From: Anaerolineae bacterium
GTDB lineage: Bacteria > Chloroflexota > Anaerolineae > Aggregatilineales > Aggregatilineaceae
NCBI GenBank assembly: GCA_016926875.1
Contig: JAFGNU010000066.1
Location: 1 to 50,109, forward strand
DNA length: 50,109 nucleotides
Reading direction: 5' to 3'
Shown here one piece after another: positions 7,906 to 16,628 of this stretch. The first letter of the stretch is position 1. Every line of letters starts with the position of its first letter. A program made the translations under genes and the position numbers. The notes under the pieces are model-generated. The model was not told the origin of the DNA. It ran no database searches and saw nothing but the letters and a program-made list of their open reading frames with translations.

Positions 7906-8480
7906 CGCTGCGTGGAATGGCTGCGCTGACCGGTGTGTTGTTCCTCGCCTGCACGGGGCTGGTGGTTGGTGGACGCGCCATCGGGCGAAGCATATCCCCA
8001 TCCCCGGCGCTGCTCGAACCCGGTGACTGTGAGCAGCCTTGCTGGCAGGGCATCCAGCCCGGCGTTAGCACGCGCGAGGAGTTCGCGCAGCAGGTGCGGG
8101 AGGTGGACCTGTACAGCGGGCGCGCCACCGATTACGGCGACAGCATCGCCGTGATGTTTGAACTATCCACGCGCGGCTGGCTGACGCTGGCCGACGTGAT
8201 CCGCGAGTTTGGTACACCGGAGCGGGTAGACTGCCTGGCATGGGGGCACTCGACGGCGGCGCAAAGCCCGGCGACCTCGGTCCGGCTGTACTTTGCCGGT
8301 GGGTTGATCGAGGTCAGCGCCATGCGCGCGGACGATGCGCTGCGTCTCTCGCCAGATATGCGCGTGCGCTCGATCCGCTACTACGCGCCCGGCGAGCCGA
8401 CGTACCCGGTTGGGAAAACGTCCAAGTGGCGCGGCTTTGGCTCGGTACGCGTCTATCCCGCGTGCCATATGCTCTATTAA
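7902..8480 (+). CDS. Secreted/membrane-anchored small protein with PCWQG motif, paralogue of upstream gene
   Basis: A 192-aa protein starting at GTG 7902, whose last bases form the TGA of the upstream gene (GTGA overlap, indicating translational coupling). It has a hydrophobic N-terminus (LTGVLFLACTGLVVGG), the Cys motif GDCEQPCWQGIQPG, the paired block LTLADVIREFGTPERVD and the ending WRGFGSVRVYP, all aligned with the preceding protein but with a shorter middle. The two conserved Cys may form a disulfide outside the cell. Function unknown. Confidence 0.7.
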   Translation: MTLRGMAALTGVLFLACTGLVVGGRAIGRSISPSPALLEPGDCEQPCWQGIQPGVSTREEFAQQVREVDLYSGRATDYGDSIAVMFELSTRGWLTLADVIREFGTPERVDCLAWGHSTAAQSPATSVRLYFAGGLIEVSAMRADDALRLSPDMRVRSIRYYAPGEPTYPVGKTSKWRGFGSVRVYPACHMLY

Positions 8481-8548
8481 GCTGTTGGCGGTTAGTTTTT
8501 GGCGATTAGCTTGTGTCGCTGGCAGTTTCTACCGGTTTGAAATGCCCG

Positions 8549-8580
8549 AAAAAAACGAGGCCGGACGTGTGCCCGGCCCC
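8549..8580 (-). terminator. Rho-independent terminator for the minus-strand metalloprotease gene
   Basis: On the minus strand, GGCCGG (8578-8573) pairs with CCGGCC (8564-8559), followed by TCG and a run of seven T (8555-8549). It sits 36 nt after the protease stop and also separates it from the convergent plus-strand gene. Confidence 0.8.
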
Positions 8581-8615
8581 GCTGGATGGGTGGTCCTGGT
8601 TGGTGATCGTGGTGA

Positions 8616-10184
8616 TTACGGCCCGACAAGCTGGTCGCGCGACATCCACCCGACCATGCCCATGCAGTCCACCTGGTAGTAGTCGATCCCGTCCAGGCTG
8701 CCCATGTCGAGGATTGTTACTTCCATGCCGCTGAAGCACTGGCCGTTGGACAGCACGTTCGGGCCGGGCTTCTCGTAGATGTAGGCAATCGGCGGGGTGG
8801 ACGGCAGCAGCACTGTCTCGCCGATCTCGGCAATCGGCGCGATGGCCGGTTCCAGCGCGGAAGCCGGGTCGACGTCCGCCAGCGAAAGCGGCTCAAAGCC
8901 CAGGTAGGTGCGCCATTCGTTCTCAACCTCGATGAACGGCTTGCCCGCGATTTCCTCGACCGATTCGTACATCGACGTGCCGTAGCGCGTGCCCTGCGCG
9001 ATCTGCTGAAGCGTCTCGATACCGCCGTAGTTGGTGTGCAGGAAGTTGATGAACGAGGGGCCAACGTCATAGGCCAGCGCGTAGCAGCCGTCCGCCTGGG
9101 TCAGGTTGGCGCCGATGTCTTCGGTCAGGCTGGGGATGTCTTGCAGCTCGGCCAGCTTGCGCAGGCGTTTATCGTACTGTCCCGGCGCAAAACCGAACCA
9201 TTCGGCCTGGCCCTCGAACCACCACAGCTTGCCGAACGCTCCGCCCAGCACGTCATACTGCCACAGGTGCGTGAACTCGTGGGTCGTGGTGTGGTAGATG
9301 CGCTCGATGCGCCATTCCATCGTGCGTTCTTCTTCGGGCGTGGACCAGATACATTCTTCGTTGCCGGGCGGTGTCGAGCCGTCGTGCAGCACCTGCACGC
9401 TCATGCCCAGATCGCTGCTGGTATACCCCGCGAAGGTTTCGCTGGCGATTGGGTTAGCGTACATTTCCGTCAAAATATCACGCTGGGGATAGACGACCGC
9501 AATCGGCTTGTAGCTGATCTCGCCGCCAAAACCGTCCATGCGGCGCTGGTGCGTGGATTCCACCGCGTAGGCGGCTGTCTGCGCGATCTCGTCCGCCATG
9601 TCTTCGCCAAAACCGAACCAGTACAGGACCATGTGCTCGGATTCGGCGCGGAACCAGGGCCGGGTGGGATCGGCATAATCGATAAGCTGCGGATCAGTTT
9701 CGACCGTCACACCAGCCGAATCCCGCACGCGCCAGTAAAAGTTAAAACGCGACCAGGCGGGGCGGCCTTCACCTGTATCCCAGGGGTGAGCGATCCAGGT
9801 GTCGGATTCCCGGTCGTATTCGGCGTTCACACGGTCGCGCGTGCCGTGTACATATTCCATGAACAGGATCACGTCCTGAATCTCGCCGTTGTCAGACGCG
9901 GCCTGCATCGAAAAGATCATGCCGCGCGGGTAGGTGGACGTGACGCTCGTCTCGCCGATGGTGAGGCCGTCGCTTTCGGCGCCGGGGAAGGTCAGCGTTT
10001 GCTCTTCACCGCCGACTACTTCCAGCGTATACGCGACGTCTTCCATCGGGGCGGGGGTGGGGGTGGGGATGTTATTTTGTGCGCCCGGTGCTGCTGCGAC
10101 CGGCAGCGCGAGCGCGGCTATCGCCGCAGCGCCCAGCACCAGCGCTGCGACAGCCAGACTGATCGATAAGCGAGTACCCTTCAT
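8616..10184 (-). CDS. Secreted MA-type (gluzincin-like) metallopeptidase with C-terminal SH3 domain
   Basis: A 522-aa exported protein. Residues 1-33 are a long signal peptide ending near VAAAPG, followed by a TPTPAP linker. The zinc site is HEFTH (302-306) with the downstream WWFEGQAEW (E324 as the likely third ligand), as in the peptidase MA-like family. The N-terminal half (50-180) looks like a beta-rich propeptide or substrate domain, and residues ~475-522 (GQCFSGMEVTILDM...GMVGWMSRDQLVG) form an SH3b-like domain that often binds cell-wall peptides. A Shine-Dalgarno (GGAG) precedes the ATG. The substrate is unknown; cell-wall or extracellular protein is plausible. Confidence 0.8.
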   Translation of the reverse strand: MKGTRLSISLAVAALVLGAAAIAALALPVAAAPGAQNNIPTPTPAPMEDVAYTLEVVGGEEQTLTFPGAESDGLTIGETSVTSTYPRGMIFSMQAASDNGEIQDVILFMEYVHGTRDRVNAEYDRESDTWIAHPWDTGEGRPAWSRFNFYWRVRDSAGVTVETDPQLIDYADPTRPWFRAESEHMVLYWFGFGEDMADEIAQTAAYAVESTHQRRMDGFGGEISYKPIAVVYPQRDILTEMYANPIASETFAGYTSSDLGMSVQVLHDGSTPPGNEECIWSTPEEERTMEWRIERIYHTTTHEFTHLWQYDVLGGAFGKLWWFEGQAEWFGFAPGQYDKRLRKLAELQDIPSLTEDIGANLTQADGCYALAYDVGPSFINFLHTNYGGIETLQQIAQGTRYGTSMYESVEEIAGKPFIEVENEWRTYLGFEPLSLADVDPASALEPAIAPIAEIGETVLLPSTPPIAYIYEKPGPNVLSNGQCFSGMEVTILDMGSLDGIDYYQVDCMGMVGWMSRDQLVGP

Positions 10185-10221
10185 TGTGGTGTTTTCTCCT
10201 GGTTTAACTGGTTAACCCTGT

Positions 10222-10581
10222 TTAGCCACGCCAGACCGGGGTGTCCGGCCTGTTGTCATCCCATTGGATCACGATAGTGTCGCCTGTGCTGTGCGCGGTG
10301 CCCCGAACCCGACCGTCATCGGACTTGACGATCAGCGGCGGCTTGACGTTCGTAACGTCTTTGAGCGGGAAGTCCACCGACGCCAGGAACGCGCTAAACG
10401 CCGTCGCCCCGGTGCCCCGGTAGCCGAACGTCAGCATGGAGAACTCCGTGTTCCAGCCGACACGAACCGTTGTGCCGTCCTCAAAGACCAGCAGGCTTTT
10501 GCTGTGAAACGGCCCTGCCAGGAACATCACTTCACGCAGCTTACCATGTGTCCGTGCCAGCTTTTCTAGTGCATCCTTCAT
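10222..10581 (-). CDS. Small conserved-looking protein, function unknown
   Basis: A 119-aa soluble protein. I start it at ATG 10581, preceded by GAGGAGG (10594-10588), rather than at an upstream in-frame codon giving Arg-rich sequence. The text includes VRVGWNTEFSMLTFGYRGTGATAFSAFL and an ending TIVIQWDDNRPD. The pattern LTFGYRGTG...FSAFL resembles short uncharacterised bacterial proteins I recall but cannot name. It lies 40 nt downstream of the gene-start side of the protease and may be read into it. Confidence 0.7.
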   Translation of the reverse strand: MKDALEKLARTHGKLREVMFLAGPFHSKSLLVFEDGTTVRVGWNTEFSMLTFGYRGTGATAFSAFLASVDFPLKDVTNVKPPLIVKSDDGRVRGTAHSTGDTIVIQWDDNRPDTPVWRG

Positions 10582-10644
10582 GTGCTGCCTCCTCAAACGG
10601 ACTCTGCCGCCCGGCGTGACGCACAACGGCTGCTGCTGTGCCGG

Positions 10645-11730
10645 TTAGATGTCGATGCGGCAGCCTTCCTGGTTGGACCGGTAGGCGGCATCCAGCACGC
10701 GCTGCACGACTAACCCGTCTTCAAAGGTGGGCGGCTTGAGCACCGCGCGATCACGGATCGTATCCACCGTCAGGCCCAGCAGCTTGATAAACGGCCCCAG
10801 CAGCAGGTTTTCATCCGGCAGCCAGACCGGCGGCTCGTATTCCAACGGTATTTCGATGGGCTGGAGCGGCTCGCCCCGGCGGCGGCCCCACAGTTCGGTA
10901 TCATTGATGACAACCAGCGCACCCTCGGTGCCATGAATCGCCAGGCGCTGTGTTTCGCCCCCGGCGACGGCGCTCATGTTGATCACGCCGCGCAGCCCGC
11001 CGCTCATTTCGAGGGACAGCAGTGTCCCGTCATCGCTGGTGACCTCGCGCTTGCCGCTGCCATCCGGCAGCAGGCGGTAGCGATAATGCGGCGTAGTGTG
11101 CAGCGAGGCGGTTACCGAACGGACCTCGCGCCCGCTCAGCCAGCGGAAGGCGTCGATAAAGTGCGATCCAATCGCGCCCAACAGCCCGCCGCCTTGCTCG
11201 GCATCCATCCACCAGTCCCAGGCGCGGTTGGGGTCCCAGCGCATGGCCGACATATACGTACCTTCGAGCAGCAGCGGTTCACCGATGAAGCCCTGGTCTA
11301 CCAGCACGCGCTGGTAATAGCGTGCGGGCAGGTAGCGGAATTCAAAATCGACGGTGTGCACGCGCTCGTACTGCCGTGCCACGTCGATCATCTCCTGGGC
11401 TTCGGCGGTGTTCATCGCCAGTGGTTTTTCGCACAGCACGTGCGCGCCAACCTGCAAGGCGGCGATTGCCATGTAGGCGTGCCACCTGGGCGGCGCGGTG
11501 ATGCTCATCAGGTCCGGCTTGATGTCAACCAGCATTTGCTCAAAGTCGGTATAGACGGCGCGCACCCCGTGCTGGTTGGCGATGTGCCTGGTTTTTTCTT
11601 CCGACCGCCCACACAGCGCCACTACGTTTGTTTCGGCATAGCTCAGGAAGCCCGGAAGCTGCACCCGCCCGCCAAAACCGGTACCGATCAGTGCTACACG
11701 CAGGGGGTCTGTATGCGATGGTTGATCCAT
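10645..11730 (-). CDS. Gfo/Idh/MocA-family NAD(P)-dependent oxidoreductase
   Basis: A 361-aa dehydrogenase that should oxidise or reduce a sugar-type substrate with NAD(P). The start is ATG 11730 with AGGAG just upstream; the longer frame adds a Gln/Arg-rich extension with no homology. The Rossmann motif is VALIGTGFGG at the N-terminus, the nucleotide/catalytic EKP motif is VLCEKPLAMN, and the C-terminal substrate domain contains GGGLLGAIGSHFIDAFRWL. The last is the typical G.H..D signature with His as candidate catalytic residue. The sugar is unknown. Neighbours on the same strand (foldase, GH57) do not define a pathway. Confidence 0.9.
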   Translation of the reverse strand: MDQPSHTDPLRVALIGTGFGGRVQLPGFLSYAETNVVALCGRSEEKTRHIANQHGVRAVYTDFEQMLVDIKPDLMSITAPPRWHAYMAIAALQVGAHVLCEKPLAMNTAEAQEMIDVARQYERVHTVDFEFRYLPARYYQRVLVDQGFIGEPLLLEGTYMSAMRWDPNRAWDWWMDAEQGGGLLGAIGSHFIDAFRWLSGREVRSVTASLHTTPHYRYRLLPDGSGKREVTSDDGTLLSLEMSGGLRGVINMSAVAGGETQRLAIHGTEGALVVINDTELWGRRRGEPLQPIEIPLEYEPPVWLPDENLLLGPFIKLLGLTVDTIRDRAVLKPPTFEDGLVVQRVLDAAYRSNQEGCRIDI

Positions 11731-11758
11731 GTGATCTCCTAATGCTAAGGCGTTTTGA

Positions 11759-13066
11759 TTACCCGGTTTCTTCGGGCGTTGGTTCGTCTGCCGATTCCAC
11801 CGTCTCATCCGGTCCTACAAGCGGATCGTCTGCTATCTCCGGCACAATAATATACTCTTCGGTCAATAGAGGCGAGACATCCTGTGGCAGCGGTTCCTGC
11901 GGGATGTGCTCAAACCAGTTATCGAAGTCCTTGACGTAGTCGGGGTCGTCCATCTGGGCTTCGACCCAGTCCAGGAAATGACGCTTGCGCAGTTCTTTGA
12001 CTTCGTCAGGCGTCAGCATGGTGAAGGTTTCGCCCTGCACCCGCGCCACATACCAGCCCTGCGACATCTCGATAGGCCCGACGATGCTGCCCGGCTCGGC
12101 GCTAAAAATGGCGTCGATGGCTTCCGGGACCAGGTTGGAATCGCTGCGGTTGATAACGCGCGACGAGTCCTCGGTGGTAGACGTCATGCCCAGCGATTCG
12201 GCAATATCGATCATGGCTTCGCCGTCTTCCAGGCGGGCGATGACGGCTTCCGCCTCGTCTTCCGAATCAACCAGGATGTCCTGCACCTGGATGCCGATCT
12301 TGGTCCGGCTGTCCTCCGGGACGGCGTCGGGTTCATTGCTGATGATGAATTCAAGCTGCGCGTAGACCGCCTGCGCCCGCACGATGCGCAGGAACTCTTC
12401 TTCGTTCAGATCGGTGTAGGTGGTTATCTCGTCCAGAAAGGCAACGTATTCTTCGTCAAATTCCGGCGGAAGCTGGCCGCCTTCACCGACCTGCATCCCC
12501 AGGTACTCGGCCTGCTTGGCGCTAAACTGGTAGGGATCAACGTCCAGCCCGCGCCGGATCGCTTCTTGCATGGCAATCGATTCGACGACCATCATCCGCT
12601 GCACCTGCTTGCCAAAGCCGTTGCTGTCGGCCAGCGTGGTGAATAACGCGGCGGTGTACGAGTTATCCGGGCGCGTCAGGTCGAGCACAACGTCAGGGCC
12701 GCGTTCTTCGGCCAGGTTGGCGATCAGGTAGAGCGGGCGCCAGCGTTCGAAGCGCACGCGCTTCTGGAATTCCTCAAGCGTGATGTCATCGTTCCCAACG
12801 CGGGTGATGACCGTCTCGCCGTCCACGTCCGGCGCGTTGGTCGGGATGACATACGGGGTGGGTGTTTGGGTTGGCGTGGGCGACGGGCCCGGCGTTGGGG
12901 TAGGGTGCTCCAGGACCCAGGCTGTCTGGGCGGCCTGCGTTTCGACTGCGCCGTCCTCGATGTGGATCACTTCCGGCTCATCGTCGGACGAACACGCTGC
13001 CACGATCAGGCCTAATCCAACCAGGACGATCACCGGCACAATCCAACTAACACGACGGGTTTTCAT
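11759..13066 (-). CDS. Peptidyl-prolyl isomerase lipoprotein (PPIC/parvulin type)
   Basis: A 435-aa exported foldase. Residues 1-25 form a lipoprotein signal with the lipobox LIVAAC (Cys ~25), followed by a Thr/Pro linker (HPTPTPGPSPTPTQTPTP) that spaces the domain from the membrane. A SurA/PrsA-like N-domain follows (EFQKRVRFERW, MVVESIAMQEAIRRGL). The parvulin region is KIGIQVQDILVDSEDEAEAVIARLEDGE through LVPEAIDAIFSAEPGSIVGPI and GWYVARV. It should assist folding of secreted proteins at the outer face of the membrane. The start ATG has AAGGAG. The C-terminal tail is acidic. Confidence 0.9.
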   Translation of the reverse strand: MKTRRVSWIVPVIVLVGLGLIVAACSSDDEPEVIHIEDGAVETQAAQTAWVLEHPTPTPGPSPTPTQTPTPYVIPTNAPDVDGETVITRVGNDDITLEEFQKRVRFERWRPLYLIANLAEERGPDVVLDLTRPDNSYTAALFTTLADSNGFGKQVQRMMVVESIAMQEAIRRGLDVDPYQFSAKQAEYLGMQVGEGGQLPPEFDEEYVAFLDEITTYTDLNEEEFLRIVRAQAVYAQLEFIISNEPDAVPEDSRTKIGIQVQDILVDSEDEAEAVIARLEDGEAMIDIAESLGMTSTTEDSSRVINRSDSNLVPEAIDAIFSAEPGSIVGPIEMSQGWYVARVQGETFTMLTPDEVKELRKRHFLDWVEAQMDDPDYVKDFDNWFEHIPQEPLPQDVSPLLTEEYIIVPEIADDPLVGPDETVESADEPTPEETG

Positions 13067-13154
13067 AACAACTCCTTCATTGGCGCTGCGTTAGAACATA
13101 GCATAGGGATGGCTGGTGTTGCAACGAGCGCTTTGATCGCATCCCGCGCAACAC

Positions 13155-15323
13155 TTATCCGTTATACGCAGTCACCTGCTGCGTGATGACAGCCTGCCAT
13201 TCGGCGTCCGGGGCCAGGTACAGCGGCCAGATATGCAGGTAGACCGTGCCCTGGTAGCCGCGCTCGTAGCCTGCTTCGCTGTTGGTCACCGTTTCGAGCG
13301 GGAAGGTCCACAGCGTGCAGGGCAGGTTGACGTCGGTCGTCAGCGCCAGCGCGCGAATGCTGGTCACGCTGGTGTGCGATATCACGTTCTCGTGTTCCAG
13401 CATACCGACCAGCGGGAGTTGTTCCGCGCCGCCGTTGACCGTGTAGTGGCAGTATTGCATATCCTGCCCGCCGTCAAAACCGGATGCCAGCTCGACCGCA
13501 AAGCGGGCACCAAGCGGGGCGTCGGACAGGTTGCGCACGGTGTATACGCAGCGATAGGCGTCCTCACCGCGCCGGAAGGTGAACGTCTTGGAGACACGCA
13601 CCGGGCAGCGCCGGTCGCCAACCCAGACATGCCCGTCCCGGCGGAGAAAAACGGTTGACTCGTCCGCGCCGGGCTGGATTTCGGTTTCGTAGGGCAGGTT
13701 GACAAAGTCGCCCTGCTCGCCGTAAAACGCGCGGTACACGGCTTGCAGATCGACGTCTTCGCGCAGAAAGTGATCGATGAACGCGCCGCGCTGGTGCCAG
13801 TCGTAGAGCAGGTATTCCTCGATCCCCGCTTCCTTGACGCGCACGGCCTCGCGGTCTTCGAACTTCACGCCGCCTTGCTCCATTTCCGGTGTGACCAACT
13901 GCCCGGTCTGCGCGGCCTGCCGGATTTCCTCGTGGTAGCCTTCTTCGCGGCGGGTCATGATGTTCAGGATGTTGTAATGCAGCGGGCGGTAGTCCAGTTC
14001 GAGCAGCGCGCCGCCCGTGTTTGGTTTCCAGATGGCGTTAAACGGTGCGCCGGTCAGGGTGATCTCGTCGGTGCTGTCCTTGTTAAAGTCGAACTGCCGG
14101 ACGGACAGCGGCGCGTTGGCTCCTTCGGCCAGTTCTTCGGCTGCGATCAGGTTGGCGTAGTTCGCCACGCGGAAGTTGAACAGGTAAATGCCGCCAAACA
14201 ACCCGTGCCAGTAGGCGTCGTTGGCCTGCGCGCGCCACAGCAGGTCGAGCGCGCGTTCTTTGTCCGGTCCATCGGGCATGGCGTGTACTTTGTCCGCGAC
14301 CATCAACATGCGCTTGTTCATGTGGTTGACTTCGTCGTACTTGATCATGAAGTTGCGCCAGATGCTGCCCCGCAAATAGCGCAGCACGTCCTCGCGCTCT
14401 TGATCCTGGAACTCGGTTTTGATACGTTTCAGCTCGCGGAAGCGGTCAGGGGGCAGTGACCACTGGCCCATCTCGAAGTAGCTGGCCGTTGGCAGGTACA
14501 CGCGGCCCAGCGCGGGATACTGGTCGATGTAATCGCTGGGGCGAATGGTGCGCAGCCAACCATTTTCTGCTTCCAGCGCGGCGAACAGCGTTTCCATGTA
14601 TTTTGACTCTTCGCCCCAGTTGTGTTCATACGTGCCCGGCCATACACCGAACTTTTCGCCGTCGTCGCCCATGAAGGCCAGCTTGGGCTGGAAGTTGGGC
14701 AGCGGCTCGGCGGCCTGCTCGCGCAGCCACGCGATCACATTGGGTACGGTGTCCCAGGGGATCGCGTAGCGGAGAACGCTCAGCGTGGGAAAGACGCGCA
14801 CCGTGTAGCCCTGTTCTTCGCTGACGAAGTAGCCGAACAGTTCGCGTTCCTTGTTGTAGCCGACCGCTTCAAAGTGTGTATCGTCGATGATCACGTACTC
14901 GATCCCGGCCTGCGCGATAGGCCGGACCAGGTGCGGCTCCCAGATGCGCTCCGCCAGCCACATACCGCGCGGGCGCTGACCGAACACATCCTCGACCGTG
15001 GCGCTGAGCTTTTGAATCTGCCCGATCTTGTCGGCATCGGGCAGAGTGGTCAGGATCGGCTCGTAATAACCGCCGGACAGCACTTCCAACTGCCCGCGCT
15101 CGACCAGCGCCCGGATGCGCGCCAGCAGCGGCTGCTGCTCTGCGATCAGATAGTCGAGCAGGCTGCCGGTGAAGTGCAGGCCACAGGTAATGGCCGGGTG
15201 GGCTTCCATCAGCGAGACGAGCGGCTCATAGGCGGCCTGGACGCAGTGCTCGTTCACAAAACCAAACTGACCGACCGGCTGGTGGTTATGAAAGACCAGT
15301 GAGAGGTAAATGGGTGTGGTCAT
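13155..15323 (-). CDS. GH57 alpha-amylase/4-alpha-glucanotransferase
   Basis: A 722-aa glycoside hydrolase family 57 enzyme acting on alpha-1,4-glucans (starch or glycogen). Conserved regions are HNHQP (12-16), MWLAERIWEP (nucleophile E125) and FMGDDGEKFG (acid/base D220/D221). This spacing matches the Thermococcus-type 4-alpha-glucanotransferase (E123/D214). The extra C-terminal domains resemble DUF1925/DUF1926. A WRAQANDAYWHG segment fits the fifth GH57 motif. ATG 15323 is chosen with AGGGGA upstream over TTG 15344. It has no signal peptide, so it probably acts in the cytoplasm on glycogen. Confidence 0.9.
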   Translation of the reverse strand: MTTPIYLSLVFHNHQPVGQFGFVNEHCVQAAYEPLVSLMEAHPAITCGLHFTGSLLDYLIAEQQPLLARIRALVERGQLEVLSGGYYEPILTTLPDADKIGQIQKLSATVEDVFGQRPRGMWLAERIWEPHLVRPIAQAGIEYVIIDDTHFEAVGYNKERELFGYFVSEEQGYTVRVFPTLSVLRYAIPWDTVPNVIAWLREQAAEPLPNFQPKLAFMGDDGEKFGVWPGTYEHNWGEESKYMETLFAALEAENGWLRTIRPSDYIDQYPALGRVYLPTASYFEMGQWSLPPDRFRELKRIKTEFQDQEREDVLRYLRGSIWRNFMIKYDEVNHMNKRMLMVADKVHAMPDGPDKERALDLLWRAQANDAYWHGLFGGIYLFNFRVANYANLIAAEELAEGANAPLSVRQFDFNKDSTDEITLTGAPFNAIWKPNTGGALLELDYRPLHYNILNIMTRREEGYHEEIRQAAQTGQLVTPEMEQGGVKFEDREAVRVKEAGIEEYLLYDWHQRGAFIDHFLREDVDLQAVYRAFYGEQGDFVNLPYETEIQPGADESTVFLRRDGHVWVGDRRCPVRVSKTFTFRRGEDAYRCVYTVRNLSDAPLGARFAVELASGFDGGQDMQYCHYTVNGGAEQLPLVGMLEHENVISHTSVTSIRALALTTDVNLPCTLWTFPLETVTNSEAGYERGYQGTVYLHIWPLYLAPDAEWQAVITQQVTAYNG

Positions 15324-15432
15324 AACGTTCCCCTGTTTCACCAAGCGTATTTTTGTTTGCTAGCTGCCAGATACAGCGGGAGGAATTGTATCACAAAATG
15401 GCAAAATGACGGATGGGCACCGTTGGCGGATC

Positions 15433-15455
15433 AAAAAAGGACGCGCGCGGCGTCC
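15433..15455 (-). terminator. Rho-independent terminator after the small membrane protein gene
   Basis: On the minus strand, a stem of GGACGC with GCGTCC (15455-15450 and 15444-15439) and loop CGCGC is followed by six T (15438-15433). It lies 26 nt after the stop of the 70-aa gene and ahead of the GH57 gene. Confidence 0.75.
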
Positions 15456-15480
15456 CTGGTATTTTGGAATCAAGCGGCTG

Positions 15481-15693
15481 TCAGTCGTCGGGAGGGCGGC
15501 GGGACAGGTAGACGTAACCCGGTTCGTCGGCGGAGATGATGGGCTGGCGTGTGCTGCGCAGTTTCCCGCCCGGAGCGGTAGGACCGGGATAGTTTGTGGT
15601 GTTGGCATGTCGGAACAGGCGACCTACCAGCAGGCCCACCGGTATGGTGCTGATGAACCAGATCACCAATACCAACAATATATCCTTAATCAT
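15481..15693 (-). CDS. Small membrane protein, 70 aa
   Basis: The N-terminus (MIKDILLVLVIWFISTIPVGLLVGRLF) is one strong transmembrane helix with a positive residue early and Arg after it. The remaining ~42 residues are polar and Pro/Arg-rich (ADEPGYVYLSRRPPDD). AAGGA precedes the ATG, and a terminator follows the stop, so it is a plausible self-contained gene. No family recognised. Confidence 0.65.
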   Translation of the reverse strand: MIKDILLVLVIWFISTIPVGLLVGRLFRHANTTNYPGPTAPGGKLRSTRQPIISADEPGYVYLSRRPPDD

Positions 15694-16063
15694 GGCCCAT
15701 TCCTTTTTATTCTAACTTCATTTTAGAATCATTTTGGGACTGTGTCAATAGTACTCGACAACTATGCACCATGCTATGTTAGTAAGTCGAACAATGGCCT
15801 GCTGCCTGTTCCATCTAAATTACATATATTGGTCATCAGCATATTGGCAAGTAGATGCGTGACTTGTTTGAAAAAAAATCAACTCTAATATTTAATAATG
15901 TATTACTACAAGTGTGATACAGACGTGATCCCTTAGTGGTGTGCGACCTTATCGGGCTATTGTTTGTCCGGTAGGGCCGCAATCACCGATCAATGTGTTA
16001 CAATAGGGGTGGATTGTTTCAAAGGGGTTTCAGCTCAGTCCGCCATAATGAGGGGAGGCGGTG
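15694..16063. other. AT-rich intergenic region, no gene seen
   Basis: About 370 nt without a plausible gene. The middle part (15820-15915) is strongly AT-rich (eight A in a row, then ATATTTAATAATG) in an otherwise GC-rich window. It separates the divergent small membrane protein and the response regulator, so promoters for both must lie here. A TACAAT at 15999-16004 is a possible -10 for the regulator but has no good -35. No repeats of a larger size were found by eye. Confidence 0.6.
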
Positions 16064-16606
16064 ATGCTCTACAATGTGTTGATTGTCGAGGATGACCGGC
16101 AAACTGCCGACAGCCTGGCTGCCCAGGTTGGTGTGTTGGGGCACACGGTGGCTATTGCGTATGGGCCGCGCATGGCGATTCAGCATTTAAACCAGGTGAT
16201 CCCCGATGTGATCTTTTTAGATGTCAATATGCCCGGCGTCAACGGGTTGGAGGTACTGCGCTTTTTGCGCCGTGACCCGATGACGGCGAAGGTGCCGGTG
16301 GTGATCATCTCTGCTGAGGAAGTCGACAGCATCCGGCAGCAGGCATTCGAAGCCGGGGCCAATCACTACCTGGTGAAGCCGCCGACATTGGAGGATATCG
16401 AGTCTGCGATCAAGGATGTGATGACCAAGTGTCCCCCGCCTGGCCTGCCCGGCATCCAGCCTGTCGCTGGCCAGGAGGTCACACCTGGCGCACAAGCTGA
16501 AGCCGGGCCTGATGCCGAATCCGGTCCAAAACCAGAGGACAAGCCAACGGTCAAGCCGGACGCTAAGCCGAAATCCAAGTCGAAAGCCAAGCGGAGCACC
16601 GGGTAA
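16064..16606 (+). CDS. Single-domain response regulator with Pro/Lys-rich tail
   Basis: A 180-aa protein. Residues 1-120 are a CheY-like receiver with acidic pair E9/D10/D11, phospho-acceptor D53 (FLDVNMPG), S83 and K105 (YLVKPP). The remaining 60 residues are low-complexity (KPEDKPTVKPDAKPKSKSKAKR), positively charged, and might contact DNA, RNA or membrane; no DNA-binding domain is present. The start ATG 16064 follows AGGGGAGG at 16051-16058; GTG 16061 is possible. No histidine kinase is near, so it is an orphan. Confidence 0.88.
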   Translation: MLYNVLIVEDDRQTADSLAAQVGVLGHTVAIAYGPRMAIQHLNQVIPDVIFLDVNMPGVNGLEVLRFLRRDPMTAKVPVVIISAEEVDSIRQQAFEAGANHYLVKPPTLEDIESAIKDVMTKCPPPGLPGIQPVAGQEVTPGAQAEAGPDAESGPKPEDKPTVKPDAKPKSKSKAKRSTG

Positions 16607-16628
16607 TCAAGCGCCGGAGCACGCCCGG

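Noticed and set aside
9036..10169. A 377-aa plus-strand open frame
   Set aside because: Antisense to the metalloprotease with HEFTH motif; high-GC shadow with no Shine-Dalgarno or recognisable motif.
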